Below, piece after piece: positions 62,388 through 64,000 of a stretch of 64,000 nucleotides of DNA. The notes under the pieces are model-generated. The model did no database searches and was not told where the DNA came from. It saw only the letters and a list, made by a program, of their open reading frames with translations. Source of the stretch: Streptomyces albofaciens JCM 4342. GTDB taxonomy: Bacteria; Actinomycetota; Actinomycetes; Streptomycetales; Streptomycetaceae. Made by a program: the position numbers and the translations under genes. Location of the stretch: NCBI RefSeq assembly GCF_008634025.1, contig NZ_PDCM01000001.1, positions 738,501 to 802,500 of the forward strand, written 5' to 3'. Numbering within the stretch: the first letter of the stretch is position 1; the number at the start of each line of letters is the position of its first letter.

Positions 62388-64000
62388 GTGAGGACAGCGA
62401 CACTCGGACCGGCCCAGCGTGCCGAAGCGCTCGCACGGATGGCGGAACGGGAGCTGGATGTTTTGGTGGTCGGCGGCGGGGTGGTCGGTGCCGGTACGGC
62501 ACTGGACGCGGCGACCCGCGGGCTGGACACCGGACTGGTCGAGGCGCGTGACTGGTCCTCGGGCACGTCGAGCCGGTCGAGCAAGCTCATCCACGGCGGG
62601 CTGCGCTATCTGGAGATGCTGGACTTCGCCCTCGTACGGGAAGCGCTGAAGGAGCGCGGGCTGCTCCTGGAACGGCTCGCGCCGCACCTGGTCAAGCCGG
62701 TCCCGTTCCTCTACCCGCTCACCCACAAGGGCTGGGAGCGCTGGTACGCGGGCTCCGGCGTCGCGCTGTACGACGGCATGTCGGTCTCCTCCGGACACGG
62801 CCGCGGCCTGCCCGTGCACCGGCACCTCTCGCACAAGCGCGCCCTCAGAGTGGCGCCCTGCCTGAAGAAGGACGCCCTGGTCGGGGCATTGCAGTACTAC
62901 GACGCCCAGGTGGACGACGCCCGCTTCGTGATGAACCTCGTACGGACCGCCGCCCTGTACGGCGCGGAGGCCGCCAACCGGGCCCGGGTGGTCGGCTTCC
63001 TGCGCGAGGGCGAACGCGTCGTCGGCGCCCGGGTCGAGGACGTCGAGGCGGGCGGCGAGTACGAGGTGCGGGCGCGCCAGGTGGTGAACGCGACCGGCGT
63101 GTGGACCGACGACACGCAGGCCCTGATCGGGGAGCGCGGCCAGTTCCACGTGCGGGCGTCGAAGGGCATCCACCTGGTCGTGCCCAAGGACCGCATCCAC
63201 TCGACCACCGGGCTGATCCTGCGCACGGAGAAGAGCGTCCTGTTCGTCATCCCCTGGGGGCGGCACTGGATCGTCGGCACGACCGACACGGACTGGGACC
63301 TGGACAAGGCGCACCCGGCCGCGTCCAGCGCCGACATCGACTACCTGCTGGAGCACGTGAACTCGGTGCTCGCGACGCCGCTGACGCGCGACGACGTGGA
63401 GGGCGTCTACGCGGGCCTGCGCCCGCTGCTGGCCGGCGAGTCGGACGCGACCAGCAAACTGTCGCGCGAGCACACCGTCGCGCACCCGGTGCCGGGGGTC
63501 GTGGTGGTCGCGGGCGGCAAGTACACGACGTACCGCGTCATGGCCAAGGACGCGGTGGACGAGGCGGTCCACGCGCTCGACCGGCGGGTGGCCGAGTGCG
63601 TCACGGAGGACACGCCGCTCGTCGGGGCCGAGGGCTACAAGGCGATGTGGAACGCCCGCGCCCAGACCGCCGCACGTACCGGCCTGCACGTGGTGCGCGT
63701 CGAGCACCTGCTGAATCGTTACGGCGCACTGGCCGAGGAACTCCTCGACCTCATCGTGGCCGACCCGGCGCTCGGCGAACCGCTCGCCGCCGCCGACGAC
63801 TACCTGCGCGCCGAGGTGGTCTACGCCTGCACCCACGAAGGGGCGCGGCACCTCGACGACGTCCTCACCCGGCGCACCCGCATCTCCATCGAGACCTTCG
63901 ACCGGGGCACCCGCAGCGCGCGGGAGTGCGCCGAGCTGATGGCGCCGGTGCTGGGCTGGGACGCGGACCAGATCGACCGCGAAGTGGAGCACTACGAGAA
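62388..64000 (+). CDS. glpD: Glycerol-3-phosphate dehydrogenase, FAD-dependent (truncated by window end)
   Basis: First 537 codons; no stop is reached. GlpD oxidises glycerol-3-phosphate to dihydroxyacetone phosphate at the membrane and passes electrons to quinones. The FAD motif is VLVVGGGVVGAGTALDAATRG, then SSRSSKLIHGGLRYLE and IVGTTDTDWD. GTG 62388 (MRTATLGPAQRAEAL) follows GGGAGG at 6 nt. glpK and glpF are not in the window. Only the C-terminal end is missing, judging by usual length. Confidence 0.95.
   Translation, partial: MRTATLGPAQRAEALARMAERELDVLVVGGGVVGAGTALDAATRGLDTGLVEARDWSSGTSSRSSKLIHGGLRYLEMLDFALVREALKERGLLLERLAPHLVKPVPFLYPLTHKGWERWYAGSGVALYDGMSVSSGHGRGLPVHRHLSHKRALRVAPCLKKDALVGALQYYDAQVDDARFVMNLVRTAALYGAEAANRARVVGFLREGERVVGARVEDVEAGGEYEVRARQVVNATGVWTDDTQALIGERGQFHVRASKGIHLVVPKDRIHSTTGLILRTEKSVLFVIPWGRHWIVGTTDTDWDLDKAHPAASSADIDYLLEHVNSVLATPLTRDDVEGVYAGLRPLLAGESDATSKLSREHTVAHPVPGVVVVAGGKYTTYRVMAKDAVDEAVHALDRRVAECVTEDTPLVGAEGYKAMWNARAQTAARTGLHVVRVEHLLNRYGALAEELLDLIVADPALGEPLAAADDYLRAEVVYACTHEGARHLDDVLTRRTRISIETFDRGTRSARECAELMAPVLGWDADQIDREVEHYE

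Overview
The window is high-GC actinobacterial chromosome, almost certainly from Streptomyces or a very close relative. The evidence is the gene content and order: an S10/spc/alpha ribosomal block without rpsD, infA-rpmJ inside it, whiD and bldM divergent from each other, a textbook sigma-BldN promoter in front of bldM, and near-identical Streptomyces-type protein sequences. Codon use is strongly GC3-biased, so most long antisense frames are shadows. No rRNA, tRNA, CRISPR array, insertion sequence or phage gene was recognised.

Layout. 1-13,853: end of the S10 operon, the spc operon (rplN to secY-adk-map) and the alpha block (infA-rpmJ-rpsM-rpsK-rpoA-rplQ), with hairpins in several intergenic gaps. 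13,927-18,653: truA, a membrane protein of unknown function, an ABC-F ATPase and a GT87-like membrane protein. 18,650-21,357: a strong promoter, rplM-rpsI and glmM. 21,358-29,703: DUF389 protein and coaA (minus), then glmS-acpS-nnr-alr and an alpha/beta hydrolase. 29,813-34,445: the tRNA t6A genes tsaE, tsaB and tsaD with rimI, interrupted by a small ORF under a putative iron box and by a secreted or membrane protein. 34,453-40,842 (minus): response regulator, histidine kinase, LCP wall ligase, SEDS polymerase and a THUMP-like methyltransferase. 41,267-43,474: groES-groEL1 under two CIRCE operators.

43,686-51,772 is an accessory carbohydrate locus: a solute-binding lipoprotein, two permeases, a 2-hydroxyacid dehydrogenase with an unusual active site, a DeoR/LacI-type hybrid regulator and a DUF2264 protein. 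It is flanked and interrupted by short tandem repeats and is followed by a short-chain dehydrogenase, a MOSC protein and a LysR regulator. From 54,700 the conserved backbone resumes: whiD, bldM, an ECF sigma factor (SigD/ShbA type), guaB, a RelE/ParE-like small protein and guaB3. The window ends with a small membrane protein, a nucleotide-sugar dehydrogenase that lacks the catalytic cysteine, and the 5' part of glpD.

How the genes work together. The backbone couples ribosome synthesis, protein secretion, tRNA modification (t6A, pseudouridine), chaperonins and purine synthesis with cell-wall precursor synthesis (glmM, glmS, alr) and wall assembly (LCP, SEDS), plus developmental control (whiD, bldM). 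From memory, the order alr-tsaE-tsaB-rimI-tsaD-groESL-whiB3-sigD-guaB2-guaB3 is also found in Mycobacterium tuberculosis, which supports the assignments. The novelty lies in the accessory inserts and regulatory DNA: the DUF2264 locus, the enzymes lacking expected catalytic residues, the iron-box gene, the two-component/wall cluster with CTGAAGG repeats, and a 32-bp perfect palindrome embedded in coding sequence.
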